From contig JAGYJW010000002.1 in the NCBI GenBank assembly GCA_018401435.1, forward strand, positions 186,001-250,000: a stretch of 64,000 bases of DNA, in the 5' to 3' direction. This DNA is from Deltaproteobacteria bacterium (lineage in GTDB: Bacteria; Myxococcota_A; UBA796; UBA2385). Below the pieces are notes generated by a model. The model did no database searches. It was not told the origin of the DNA and worked only from the letters and a program-made list of their open reading frames with translations. This document shows positions 37,551-47,442 of this stretch, one piece after another; position 1 is the stretch's first letter; each line of letters starts with the position of its first letter. The position numbers and the translations under genes were made by a program.

Positions 37551-38400
37551 GGTCTGCAAATCGCCTGCGCCGTCTCGAGGACAGCGCCTCCCGCCGATAT
37601 CGTCCTCCACCGCGACCGCCTCGTGCGCGGTCGCGAGCAGGGCTGTGTGACCAGGGGTCCGTCCGCGGGAGCTGGACGGTGCTCCACAGCCGAGTGGCGG
37701 ATCTTTGGAAGCCGTCGTGCGGCTGCAACTCGTCGGGGCGATGGTAGGGCGTCGCGTGGAAGGTCGCGCGTCGTCGGTGGGGCGAGCGGTGATCGGATGG
37801 CGACGCGAGGGTAGCGACCGAGGTTTCGGCCGCTTCTGAAGACCTCTTTCGGTGCAGCCCTCGGCATTCCCGCGTCGTCTCGGACTCCGGATCGACTCCC
37901 CACGCTCATGGCGCGGGTCCGCATTGCGCCGCGAGTGCCTGACGGCGACGGCGAAGAGGAAGCGCGGTGAAGGCGACCCCGCCGTGCGACCCACCGCCGG
38001 TGACGAGGTGGCGGGGTGGAAGAGCATCTCGCGGGTCCTTGGACCTCTGAGCGTCGCGCCGAGGCGCTGCACCAGGGTGGGAGGTTGCGGCCCTCAGGCC
38101 GTAGACGACCTTGCCGTTCAGGGCGACCGGCTGGGCTGGACGACGTGGAATGGTGGGTGGGGCCGCTCCGGCTCGAGCCACTCGCGTTGGCAAGGACCTG
38201 CGGAGGCGGTGCCGGTGCGGGTTGCGCTCAGCCGAGGTGTCGCGACCTCGGGTGGCCCGCCGGGTCCAGCGTGCGACAGGCGGGGGCGCCGAGGACGGCC
38301 CTGGGCTTGAGACGTGCGCGCACCTCGCCATGGCGAGAGACGTCCGCGTCACCTTCTGCGCGCCTGCGCGAGGCCGACCGCCCCCCCCGCCGGGTGACCT
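37237..38400 (-). mobile_element. Decayed IS91-family transposase, copy A
   Basis: Minus-strand scraps in several frames match the C-terminal half of the better-preserved copy B: LPKIRHSAVEHRP corresponds to a region IS91 enzymes spell like LPDGFHKIRHFGLY, followed by a Pro/Ala linker, a damaged zinc-ribbon segment and QPRVQPTLDTREV. A 36-bp stretch (37370-37405) is identical to copy B. Upstream parts, nearer 38.3 kb, are too damaged to align reliably. Many internal stops; no function. Confidence 0.6.
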
Positions 38401-39060
38401 CCCGCCGGCTCTCGTCGGACCGAAGGTCTCCAGGGGGCTCTTGACCTGCTGGATGTGCGTGTCGCACCCGCGGTAGGTCAGCGTCGTCTTGAGTTGGCTG
38501 TGGCCGGGGGCCTGATGGTGAGGATGTCGACCCGCCAAGGTGCGTCAGCGTGGCCGGCTGTGGAAGGTGAACCAAGGCGGACCGCGCTCAGACCTTCAGC
38601 GGTGTGTACGCCACCGATGGTCGATGGGGGTCGCCCTTGGGGTCCACGGGCCCGGACCCCTCCGCAGACGCGGCGAGACAGCCAGGCGGGACGGTGACGG
38701 GTCCTTGTCGGCCGCCGCGACCAGACCGCCACTCATGTCCGACCCGTGCGACAGGCCTCGCCGGCGAGCCGCATCACGAGGGCGCAGCTCGGTGATGACG
38801 TCGCCGTCGCCGTCACGGGGTGACCACCTGCTCAGCGCTCGGGACCGGCGGAGTTGTTGGCGGTGGTCGCCCCGAGACCGGTCCGGGCCGGTCAGCTGAC
38901 TTGTAGCGATGCCGCCCACGATCCTGCGCATGCCGTTGGGACGGACATGCGCTTCTCGTGACGCCGTAGTCGCGGATGTCCTTCTCCCCAGCTCTTGGCT
39001 TGCGTGGAAGGTCAGCAGCACCGCGGCTGCGCAGTGACGACTCGGGTCAGCGCTTAGTTG
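38400..39060 (-). mobile_element. Tyrosine recombinase remnant associated with IS91 copy A
   Basis: The minus strand near 38440-38530 reads GHSQLKTTLTYRGCDTHIQQ and VKSPLETFG, the C-terminal phage-integrase phrase (LLGHSxxxTTxxY) with its catalytic Tyr region. Further upstream, scraps such as DKDPSPSRLAVSPRLRR resemble the integrase core segment before the Arg-His box. Many IS91-type elements carry such an integrase gene directly upstream of the transposase, which is the order seen here. All frames are broken. Confidence 0.55.
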
Positions 39061-39289
39061 CGAGGCGCGGTCCTGCGCCATGCGATCCCGCGATCCGCCC
39101 CGATCTCCGGGTTCCCCCGTCCATCGGACCGGTCTTCCCAGGGTGGCTGCTCCAGCGCCCCGACGACACCACCTTCAGCCCGCGAGCAGGCCGATCCGAC
39201 CGGGTCTCCAGGTGGGTCGTTGCGATCCACTCCGCTCCGGCGGTTCGGCTCGCCGCAACCTCGCCCCCCCCGGGCCGGCTCGGGTGCGC

Positions 39290-39950
39290 CCCGGTTGAAC
39301 AATGCCGCGATCCCGGCCTATGGGTCGACAGCCCCGGGTCGCTGTCAGGGTTGCGGCCGTCAGTCGTGCGAGGCTCAGGCGGCCACGGGAGGCGTCGATC
39401 GGCTCGGCGTCGGGGTCCTGCATGCGCCCCAGCTGACCTCCCGGTGCGCCTTGGCGGGGCGCGGGCGCACGTCGCCGGGGGTGTGCCTGGCGGGCCACCC
39501 GAGGAGTGACGAGGATCGTGACGCTCACGAGGTGTCCAAGGGGGTGGGCTGGACCCCGCGCGGCTGGGGCTGCACAGCGAATCGCAGCATGCGCCCGGTC
39601 TCGCAGCAGGGACAGCGCCGCAGGTCCACGCCAGTGAGGTCTTGCACGACGTCCTCCACCGCGACCGCCTCGGTGGCGCGGTCCGGCTCGGGAGCAGGGC
39701 GTGGCTGGCCAAGGGCGGCCGCCGCGGCGGGGAGGCGCTGGCGCACCGCGGTGCTGCTGTACAGGCCGAAGTGGCGGATCTTGTGGAAGCCGTCGGGGAG
39801 GACGTGCAGCAGGAAGCGGCGGATGAACTCGTCGGGGGCGACGGTGAGGCGGGCGTCGCCCCGGGTGCGGAAGGTCGCGGCGTCGTCGGTGAGGGCGACC
39901 AGGCGGTGATCAGACAGGACCCCCGGTCACCAGCAGCGGAACCGATCACG
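39290..39950 (-). mobile_element. IS91-family transposase fragment, copy B
   Basis: Stitched across two minus-strand frames the sequence reads RLTVAPDEFIRRFLLHVLPD, GFHKIRHFGLYSSTAV, RQRLPAAAAALGQPRP, then a zinc ribbon RRCPCCETGRML and RGVQPTPLDTS. This is the C-terminal third of an IS91 enzyme. The downstream end (39291-39367) is shared with copy A. The N-terminal two thirds are missing; the sequence changes at about 39955 into a different transposase, so this copy was interrupted or truncated there. Confidence 0.65.
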
Positions 39951-39954
39951 CGGA

Positions 39955-42311
39955 ATCGTCAGCGACGGGTCGCTCCACCTCCAGCCGGTCGGCCAGCTCG
40001 AATCGTAGCACCCGCTCCCCGCGCCTGAGGCCCTTGGTAGCCGGGCAGGCCAACTCGACGAGGGGCATGACCTTGCGGTCCCGGGCTGCCGCCAGATGCG
40101 GACCGTCTCGGTTGTGGCCGTCCGGACCCGCTCGCCGGGCAGGGGTCAGGACGCTGCCGGATCAACGTGTCGAGTTGCATCTGGCAGCCCAGGTAGTCGG
40201 TCATGAACACGCCGAGGTTCATGAAGGTCAGCTTGAAGGCCGTCATGATCTGGTCCAGCTCGACATCGATCGTGAAGACCTGCCGCTGCTTCTCGAGGCG
40301 GGAGGCGGTCCTGCTCGTTGGCCTCAAGGCGCCGCCCGCCTGCTCGCCCGCCCGCTCTGCCTCGGCGGCCCCTCAGCCGCGCGCGCGCTGCGACCAGGCG
40401 GGGGGCGACCCAGTCTTCGAGGGTCCGCACTGGCGTACTTCTCCAGGAACGTGTTGGCCTCGCCGCGCTGCACATGCACGTCCAGCTCTCGGCGCAGGAC
40501 GTCGATTCGACGCACGACGGGCGCGATGGCGGCCAGCCTCTCGGTGGCCTTCACGCGCGCTGCGGCGGCGACGGTCTGGCCTGCTCGATGCGCGCCTCCA
40601 TCAGCCGGGCCTGACCCTCCAGCTTGTCGAGACGGTCCAGCACCGCCACGTTGTCGACCTCTTGGCGACCGTAGCCGTGGTGGGCGTCGAGGTGCACCCG
40701 GCCGTTGCCGTCCCGGAAGACGTGCCCTGCAGCGGCCACCGTTTGAAGTACAGGTCAATGATCGCGGTGTCGGAGAAGGCCTCGGCCTCGACGGAGTGGC
40801 GTACCAGGCGACCTTGCCGGTGCGATGGCGGCGGCGACCCACCACCCGGACCTCCATGGGGTCCACTTCGGTCCTTTGAATCGTGGAGCTGCAGGCGCCC
40901 GCCGCGGATCTCGTCGCCCTGCTTCCGTAGGGCGCCCAGTCGTCGTTTGGAGAACCGATCCGGGCGCTCACCACCGACTTCTTCAGGGGCACGATAGTCC
41001 CGCGCCCGGTCGCGGAGCGCCTTGAACAGCCACGCCGCGTGGGCCTCCCGGTCCATCACGATCCAGCCGCTGGACGGTGTCGTCGCCGCCCAACGCCTCG
41101 TAGCGGTCCCAGCAGGTCTTCGACCGCCGCGCCCAGGCTGACCTGCCCGCTCCACGTCTTGTACAACACGGGCGTTCCACAGCCGGCGTGCAGGAACACC
41201 GTCGACGTGGCCGGCATGATGCGACCGCCCAGCCGGGCCACCTTGGCGCACCGGCTGGAAGTGGTGGGTCCACAGGGGGCTGACCGACGTGTCTACGTAA
41301 ACCACCGCGGCGCCCCCTGCCGGCGCCTCCCCCAGCAGGCTCGGCCGCCCCAGCCAGAATGACGCCACCGCGTCGGGCCGCCTGGCCCATCCCCGCATAT
41401 TTCAGTTCGCGGGCAAACTTATCCAGCGTCGCGGGCATATATCCCACACCGACCAACGCTTCGAAGGCGCCTCCTGCCAGTGCCCCAGCGCGTCCAGACG
41501 GGCGCTGTCGGTGGCGCAGGGCAGCATCGTCAGCGCCACGACCTTGCGGCTCAGGCTCGCCTTCGAGCTCTGGGCCGTGCGCATCGCCGGCAGATTCTTG
41601 CCCTGTCGTCGCTGCTCCACCGAGTCGAACTTCTCGCCCAGCTCGGGCACGGTCCGCTTCTTCGCCGCGTTGTAGGCCGGTTGAACCGACCCCGCATCCC
41701 GGTTAGTCTGATCGTCCCGCACGGGCTCGCTGGGCGGCAGCGCGGCCAGTCCCGCCTGAAGCTCCGCCGCAAGCGCCGACGTCGCCCCCACCACCTGGTC
41801 CAGCCCCAGCAGCAGCTCGGCGCCAGCCAGTCCAGCGGCTCGACCTGCTGGACCCGGCGATGCCCCGGGTTCCCTTGGGGCCGCGCCAGCCCCAGCTCCC
41901 TTCATGGCCCGCTTCACCACGGTGCCACTCACGTTGATGTCCAGCGCCAGCAGCCGCTCCTGGACCTGGGGCGAGGTCGCTCCGGTCGGCCGGCGGCAGT
42001 CCGCGGACCCGTCGCCAGCAGCCCCGGCGTCAGCTTCTTCGGCGGCTTCTTCGGCGCCGACGGTCCACCAGCCCATCGCGACCGTCGGCACGGTACCGCC
42101 GAAGCCGCGCCACCCACGTCGTCTCCCGCGTCGTCGGGGGCCTCCGCCCGGATCGCATGCCGCTCCGGCTCGCCTCCGCGATGCGGGACTCGATCCGATC
42201 GGCGACCGCGGCCAGACGGTCCGCCACCGCCACCCGCTCGCCCAGGTCTCGGCGGTACAGCCGTCCGGACGCTCGAGGTCTTCCGTGCGTGACTTCATGG
42301 GCGAAGATCAC
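39955..42311 (-). mobile_element. Decayed large DDE transposase element
   Basis: Minus-strand pieces in order: an N-terminal helix-turn-helix LRRYRADGRDGLVDRRRR near 42.1 kb; PQVQERLLALDINVSGTVVK; AAKKRTVPELGEKFDSVEQ and KASLSRKVVALTMLPCATDS near 41.6 kb; YMPATLDKFARELKYAGMGQ; AAVVYVDTSVSPLWTHHFQP near 41.3 kb (first catalytic Asp); WIVMDREAHAAWLFKALRDR; DTAIIDLYFKRWPLQ near 40.75 kb; and a C-terminal FTIDVELDQIMTAFKLTFMN near 40.25 kb. The order fits one roughly 700-residue transposase of a poorly classified DDE group. Frameshifts and stops are frequent. No inverted repeats were found by eye. Confidence 0.6.
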
Positions 42312-42498
42312 CTGCCGGAGCCACCAGTGCCAGTGGCACGGCGAGATCAGGATGCCGGGACTTTACCCTCTATGCGGCGACTTCGATCTGCTCGGCACGG
42401 CTCTCGGCCAGATGCCGTTGCTCGGGGCCGGGGGTCCTGTCAGCTGTGGCGATTCCGGGCTGCCGAGACGCGCAGTCACCCGCGAGCGCTCTCCCTCT

Positions 42499-44689
42499 CT
42501 ACGGCAGCCAGGGCGATGGCGACGACCCATGCATCCTGGCGCCGCAGCGGGAAGGCGCGGATTGGGCGCGCGCGGCCCTCGCTGCGGGCCCCGGGCTCAG
42601 CCTCCCAGGTGGGCGCGGGCGCGGGGCCGGTGCGGGCGCGGGAGCCGGTGCGGGCGCGGGAGCCGGTGCGGGCGCGGGAGCCGGTGCGGGCGCGGGAGTT
42701 GCCGCGGGCGGGCTGGCGCTGCCTCCCCAGGGGTTGGCGGCGGTGCGGAGCGGCGCAGGAGCCGGTGTCGCGGCGGGCGTGGCGCCCCATGCGGGAGCCG
42801 GCGGAGGCGGCGCAGGAGCCGGCGCAGCGCCCCATGCGGGAGCCACCGCCGGTGCGGGCTTGGGAGCCGGCGCGGGCGCGGGAGTGCGAGCGCCGGCGTG
42901 GCGCCCCAAGCGGGAGCGGCCGCCGGTGCGGGAGCCGGTGTCGCGGCCGGCGTTGCGCCCCATGCGGGACTCGGAGCCGGCACGGGCTTGGGATCCGGCG
43001 CGGGCGCGGGCGCGGGCAGGGCGGCGCCGCGGTCGCAGCCGGCGCGGGCGCAGGCGCGGTCGGAACCGGCGAGACCTCGCCCCGCCCCCAGGCCGCAGCG
43101 GGCGCGGCGGCGGGCGCGGGCGTCGGCACGGCAACCGGCGCATCGCTGCCCCACAGTACGCCCCCTGCCGGAATGGGCGCCACCACAGCACCTCCCCAGG
43201 GCCCGGTCTGCGGCGGCGGGACCACCGGCGGCGGGACCGGTGCCGGGGCGGCGCTGCCCAGGGGCTGGGCCGATACATCCAATACAACCTGGGTGAGAAT
43301 GCGCAATCCATCGGTGATCTGGGCGATGCTCACCCGCTCGTCGTCGCCATGCATGGTGGCCAGCTGGTCCTCATCCACCACCAGGGGCACAAAGCCATAG
43401 GCGCGCACGCCCAGGGGGCGCAGGGCCACCGAGTCGGTGTAGCCCACCGACAGCACCGGGCCGGCCACGGCCTGGGGCTTGCCCTGCACCGATCGGGCGG
43501 CCATGGCCGCATAGAGGGGGTCATCCTTCCAGGGGCTGACGGCGGCGGGGTGGCTGCTGCTCACGTCGATGCGCAGGGCGGGGTCGTCCAGCCAAGCCAC
43601 CAGATCGGCCACAAAGGCCTGGGCGTCGGTGCCTGGAAGCAGCCGCATATCCAGGTTTGTCCACGATTCTCCAGGAACCACATTGGGCTCTTTTGCCCCG
43701 CCAAAGCCCGTGATATTCACCGTATCCGTGAGCACGGCGCGGGTGATCGGGTTGGACATGAAGCGCCTCTTCAGCAGGCCCTTGACCAGGCCGGGTTTCT
43801 GCAGAATGGCGCCGGAAAGGCCGCCTTGCTGCGCGCCGGCATTGGCCAGCAGCTCCATCACCGCCGGATCCCAGGTGGGGCGCACCTTGCGCTGGTCCAG
43901 CCGGTCCATGGCCTCGCGCAGCTTGGCTGGGGATGTGCCCGGCCGGGGCACCGACCCGTGTCCGGGCTCGCCGCTGGCCACCAGGTGGGCCCAGGTGGCG
44001 CCCTTCTCGCCCACCGAGATGGTGTAGACGTCCTGGCCCTCAAAGAGCATGTCCTTGAGGCCCATGCCGCCTTCGTTGATGACATGGGAGCAGCCGATCT
44101 GGTCCCAGCGCTCCGCGATGACCTGGCTGATGCCGCGGTTGTCCACCTCTTCGTCGGCCACCGCCAGCAGGATGAGATCGCGGTTCAGCGGGATCTTGTG
44201 GCGCACCACCAGGGCCATCGCCATGGCCTCCATCGTGGTCATGCCCTTCATGTCCAGGGCGCCCCGGCCCCAGATCATGCCGTCGGCGTCGATGTGCCCG
44301 GACAGCGGGCCTTTTTCGGGGTCCCAGCGGGCGGCCTCGGCCTGGGCGATGTCGATGTGGCTGAGCAGGCAGAGGGGGGCCTGGGTGGCGGTGCCCGGCG
44401 CGGCGGGAACCCGCGCGATCAAGGAGGCGCGACCGGGCTCCAGCTCGAGCTTCTCGCTGGCGATGCCCTGCTGGCCCAGCCAGGTGGCCAGGAAGTCGGC
44501 CCCCCGCGCCTCGTTGCCCGGCGGGTTGAGGGTGTCCACCTTCAGGTAGGCCGAGAGCAAGGCGCCCGTCGCCATTCCCGCGGCGGTCCAGTCGATGGCG
44601 GCGCCATGCAGGGTGCCCGGGGCGGTGGCCAGGGGGTCCGGGGTGTCCTGGGCCAGGGCAGCGGTGATCAGCAGGGAGATGGGCAGCAT
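42499..44689 (-). CDS. M20 metallopeptidase with long Pro/Ala tail (tail frameshifted)
   Basis: Exported zinc carboxypeptidase/deacylase-type M20 enzyme. The ATG at 44689 has GAGGA upstream and a signal peptide, MLPISLLITAALAQ. Metal ligands are visible in LCLLSHIDIAQAE, GRGALDMKGMTT and LAVADEEVDNRGI, with GEPGHGSVPRPGTSP in the dimerisation domain and MHGDDERVSI near the domain end. After about residue 475 comes a 250-residue Pro/Ala/Gly tail with repeats such as PAWGATPAATPAPAP and a run of PA pairs. The tail is spread over three frames with at least two shifts (near 43.03 and 42.9 kb), so the exact end is uncertain. Upstream lies a divergent lipoprotein gene. Confidence 0.8.
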
Positions 44690-44753
44690 CGGGTCCTCGT
44701 GGCGGTCCGGCGGACGCGCAGTGTAGGCTATCGCCCCTGTCCCCGGAGATCCC

Positions 44754-45566
44754 TTGTCCAGAGCCCTGCCCCTCGCCCTGCTGGGCCTCAGCCTCACAGG
44801 CTGCAAGAAGCTCGACGCAGCGCCCCAAGAGCTGGATGGGCTGCTGCACTGGTTCTGGCGCAACTACGAGGACGCCAGCGACGAGGAGCTGGCAGAGGGG
44901 GCGGTCAACCTCTACGACGCGGTGGACGCCGACAACTGGGAGGAGCTGTCCGAGGGCACCGTGAGCCGCCTCACCCGCGACGAGGCCGCAGCGGTGGGCG
45001 TGACCGACCGCGACCCCGCCGATGCGCCGGGCATCTTCCTGGTCAACGTCTACCAGTGCACCCTGGGCAAGCTCGAACCCATCCTGCTCTACAAGGACCA
45101 GGATGTGCTCTATGACGGGGTCTATGACCGCTACGACCGGGAGTACACCTCCAGTCGGGCCGACTACGAGTCCCGCGCCTCGCCCACCATGACCTGGGCT
45201 GTCGAATACGAGGCCACCATCCTGGGCAGCTCCTACACCGCCAATATCGAAGGTGGCCTGCGTCGGGTGCCCAAGCTGGATGAGGAGCAGAGCCCCCATG
45301 GGCCGCTGGTTCTCGCCCGCACCCACCTGCCCCGTCCCGCCGTCTTCGAGGGGGATGGCGACAAGAGCCAGGAGCAGGACTACCAGCTGGAGATCTACCT
45401 CAGCCGCGGAGACGGTACCTTGCTGCACGTCTATGGCATGTGGCGACAGGCCAACTTCGGCGCGGGTTTCACCAGCGAAGACAAGGGCGTGCAGACCATT
45501 CTGCTCAATAGCCTGGCCGATTGGGACACCGACACCGAGGCCCACTGCCTGGCCGGTCGCCCCTGA
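44754..45566 (+). CDS. Lipoprotein of unknown function
   Basis: A 270-residue protein starting at a TTG. The signal is SRALPLALLGLSLTGCKKLD with a classic lipobox LTGC. The mature part is mixed alpha/beta with acidic helices (LHWFWRNYEDASDEELAEG) and repeated Tyr/Asp segments (YDGVYDRYDREYTSSRADYE). No family recognised. The stop is directly followed by the ATG of an Omp85-like barrel gene, so the two are one operon and may work together at the outer membrane. Confidence 0.7.
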   Translation: MSRALPLALLGLSLTGCKKLDAAPQELDGLLHWFWRNYEDASDEELAEGAVNLYDAVDADNWEELSEGTVSRLTRDEAAAVGVTDRDPADAPGIFLVNVYQCTLGKLEPILLYKDQDVLYDGVYDRYDREYTSSRADYESRASPTMTWAVEYEATILGSSYTANIEGGLRRVPKLDEEQSPHGPLVLARTHLPRPAVFEGDGDKSQEQDYQLEIYLSRGDGTLLHVYGMWRQANFGAGFTSEDKGVQTILLNSLADWDTDTEAHCLAGRP

Positions 45567-46814
45567 ATGCGCAGACTCGGAGGGCTGCTCCTGGGCCTGG
45601 CGCTCGGGGGGCCGACCTGGGCCCAGGATCCGGCCGCGCCCGATTCTGCACCATCGGCCCCCGAATCCAACCTGTCCTGGTATGCCATCCCCAATGTGGC
45701 CTATGACAGCGACGATCGCTTGGGCTTTGGGGCCCGCGCAGAGTTTGCCTGGTCAGCGCCGGGCCACGACCCCTATAAGCTGGCCCTGGTTTTTCAAGGT
45801 TTCTCTAGCGTAACGGGCTACCACCACCACCGTGTGCGCATCGACCGCACGGGGCTGGGCCCCCGGGGTGGGCTGCGGCTGACCGGCCACCTCGCCTTTC
45901 GACAGTGGAAAAACGATGGTTATTGGGGAATCGGCAGTGGCACGATGCTGGAGAGCGCCTATTCGGCCAACTTCGACCTCGACGACCCGCTGCGCAAACG
46001 CTACCGCTACAGCCTCACCCAGCCCTTTCTGCATGTGGTGGCCCGGCAGCAGCTGGGGGACCGGGACGGCCCCTGGTCGGTCTATGGCGCCCTGAACCCC
46101 AAGTGGAGCCGGGTGCAGACCTATGCCATCTCGGTGCTGGAGGCGGAGCAGCCCTATGGCATGGCGGGGGGCTTTGCCCTGCAAGGCCTCGCGGGCCTGC
46201 TCTATGACAGCCGGACCCCCGAGATTGCGCCAGAGCACGGCGTCCTGCTGGAGCTGGGCGGTCGGGTGAGCCCGCTGTTGAATGGCGAGGCCGGGGGCTT
46301 TGCCGGGCCCTTCGCCTCAGCCCGGGGCTTCGTCTCTCCGCTGCCCCGCCTGACCCTGGCGGGTCGGGTGGTGGGCGAGTGGCTGTTCGGCCAGGTCCCT
46401 TTCTACGAGATGGTACATTGGGGCGGCTTCTTTCCCATGCAAGGCTTTGGGGGTTTCGAGACCCTCCGGGGGGTTCGCTTCGGTCGCTGGCGGGCACCGG
46501 CCAAGGCCATCGCAAACCTGGAGGCGCGCATCCTCGTGCTCGAACACCGCGCCGGCAAGAGCACCTTGGGTTGGGAGCTGGCCCCCTTTTCGGATCTGGG
46601 GGTGGTCTGGGGGGCAGCAGACGCCGCCAGCGCCCCGGCGCCGGAGCAGCCCCTGCACCCCACCGTCGGCGTGGGCCTGCGCCTGGTCTTTGCGGGGCTC
46701 TTCGTGGGGCGCCTGGACTACGGCTTGGGTTGGGACCGGGTGATCTCAGCCGACGGAGAGATCACCACCCAGCAAAGCTCAGGGGTCTACCTGGTCTTTG
46801 ACCACCCCTTCTGA
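45567..46814 (+). CDS. Omp85-family outer-membrane barrel protein
   Basis: A 415-residue exported protein: a signal peptide to about residue 20 (LGGLLLGLALGGPTWAQ), then a barrel like the C-terminal surface-antigen domain of BamA/TamA. The best marker is MQGFGGFETLRGVRFGRWRA, which corresponds to the barrel loop L6 (R-G-F/Y type) motif followed by the conserved strand AKAIANLEARI. The last strand ends YLVFDHPF, an aromatic C terminus as barrel assembly requires. No POTRA repeats are present, so it is a stand-alone barrel. The final 36 bp overlap a convergent gene. Confidence 0.75.
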   Translation: MRRLGGLLLGLALGGPTWAQDPAAPDSAPSAPESNLSWYAIPNVAYDSDDRLGFGARAEFAWSAPGHDPYKLALVFQGFSSVTGYHHHRVRIDRTGLGPRGGLRLTGHLAFRQWKNDGYWGIGSGTMLESAYSANFDLDDPLRKRYRYSLTQPFLHVVARQQLGDRDGPWSVYGALNPKWSRVQTYAISVLEAEQPYGMAGGFALQGLAGLLYDSRTPEIAPEHGVLLELGGRVSPLLNGEAGGFAGPFASARGFVSPLPRLTLAGRVVGEWLFGQVPFYEMVHWGGFFPMQGFGGFETLRGVRFGRWRAPAKAIANLEARILVLEHRAGKSTLGWELAPFSDLGVVWGAADAASAPAPEQPLHPTVGVGLRLVFAGLFVGRLDYGLGWDRVISADGEITTQQSSGVYLVFDHPF

Positions 46815-47351
46815 AGCCCGGGCCCGCTCCTGCTCGACCTCCAGCTGCTTGAGCATCCGGGTGCCGCCCTCGTGGGGGCCGAATCCGCAAGCGATGGTGG
46901 TGGGGTCGCCGGAGGGGCTGGTGCCGACGGCGGTGACCACGTCGCCGGCCTCGGGGCTGCCGCTGTAGCTGAGGCTGTCGATGCGGGCATAGGGCAGGGT
47001 GCGGCCCACCTCGTCCTTGACCTGAATCAAACGATCGTCCATCAAGGCGCAGGCGGCGGTGCCGTCTTGAAAGGGGCTCTCGTCATGCCAGGCCAGGGGG
47101 ATCTCGTCCACCTTCACCAGGCCGGTCGAACGCATGGGCTCCATCTGCCAGACCGCGAGCTGGCTGCCCGGGCGCAGCTTGGTGGGGCCGGCCTCGTTTC
47201 CGGCCTGAACCAGCTGGGCGGTGGCCAGCACGATGCCGGTGATGCCGGCCACCAGGAAGAGGCCCAGCAGCCCGGCATAGATGGCCATGCCGCAGCCGGG
47301 CACATTCTCGATCTTGTCGTAGGGCACGCGCCCGTCGGTCTCGCGGTTCAT
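46779..47351 (-). CDS. Single-helix membrane protein of unknown function
   Basis: A 190-residue protein with an N-terminal cytosolic stub, one membrane helix (about residues 22-47, AIYAGLLGLFLVAGITGIVL), and an extracytoplasmic domain of about 140 residues with no recognisable motif; Gly/Ser/Asp loops predominate. The second ATG (47351) is preferred. The C-terminal codons overlap the end of the convergent barrel gene by 36 bp. Confidence 0.6.
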   Translation of the reverse strand: MNRETDGRVPYDKIENVPGCGMAIYAGLLGLFLVAGITGIVLATAQLVQAGNEAGPTKLRPGSQLAVWQMEPMRSTGLVKVDEIPLAWHDESPFQDGTAACALMDDRLIQVKDEVGRTLPYARIDSLSYSGSPEAGDVVTAVGTSPSGDPTTIACGFGPHEGGTRMLKQLEVEQERARASEGVVKDQVDP

Positions 47352-47442
47352 CGCCGCCACCTATACGACCGCCGGCTGGCTGCCACCCGCAGGCGCACGG
47401 CGGCGGTAACGCATTAGGCGGAGGGCTCAGCCTGGAGGCAAC

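Noticed and set aside
42600..42720. Short tandem repeat of GCGGGAGCCGGTGC type as a non-coding repeat or recombination site
   Set aside because: On the minus strand it codes for the Pro/Ala run at the end of the M20 peptidase tail, which explains it.
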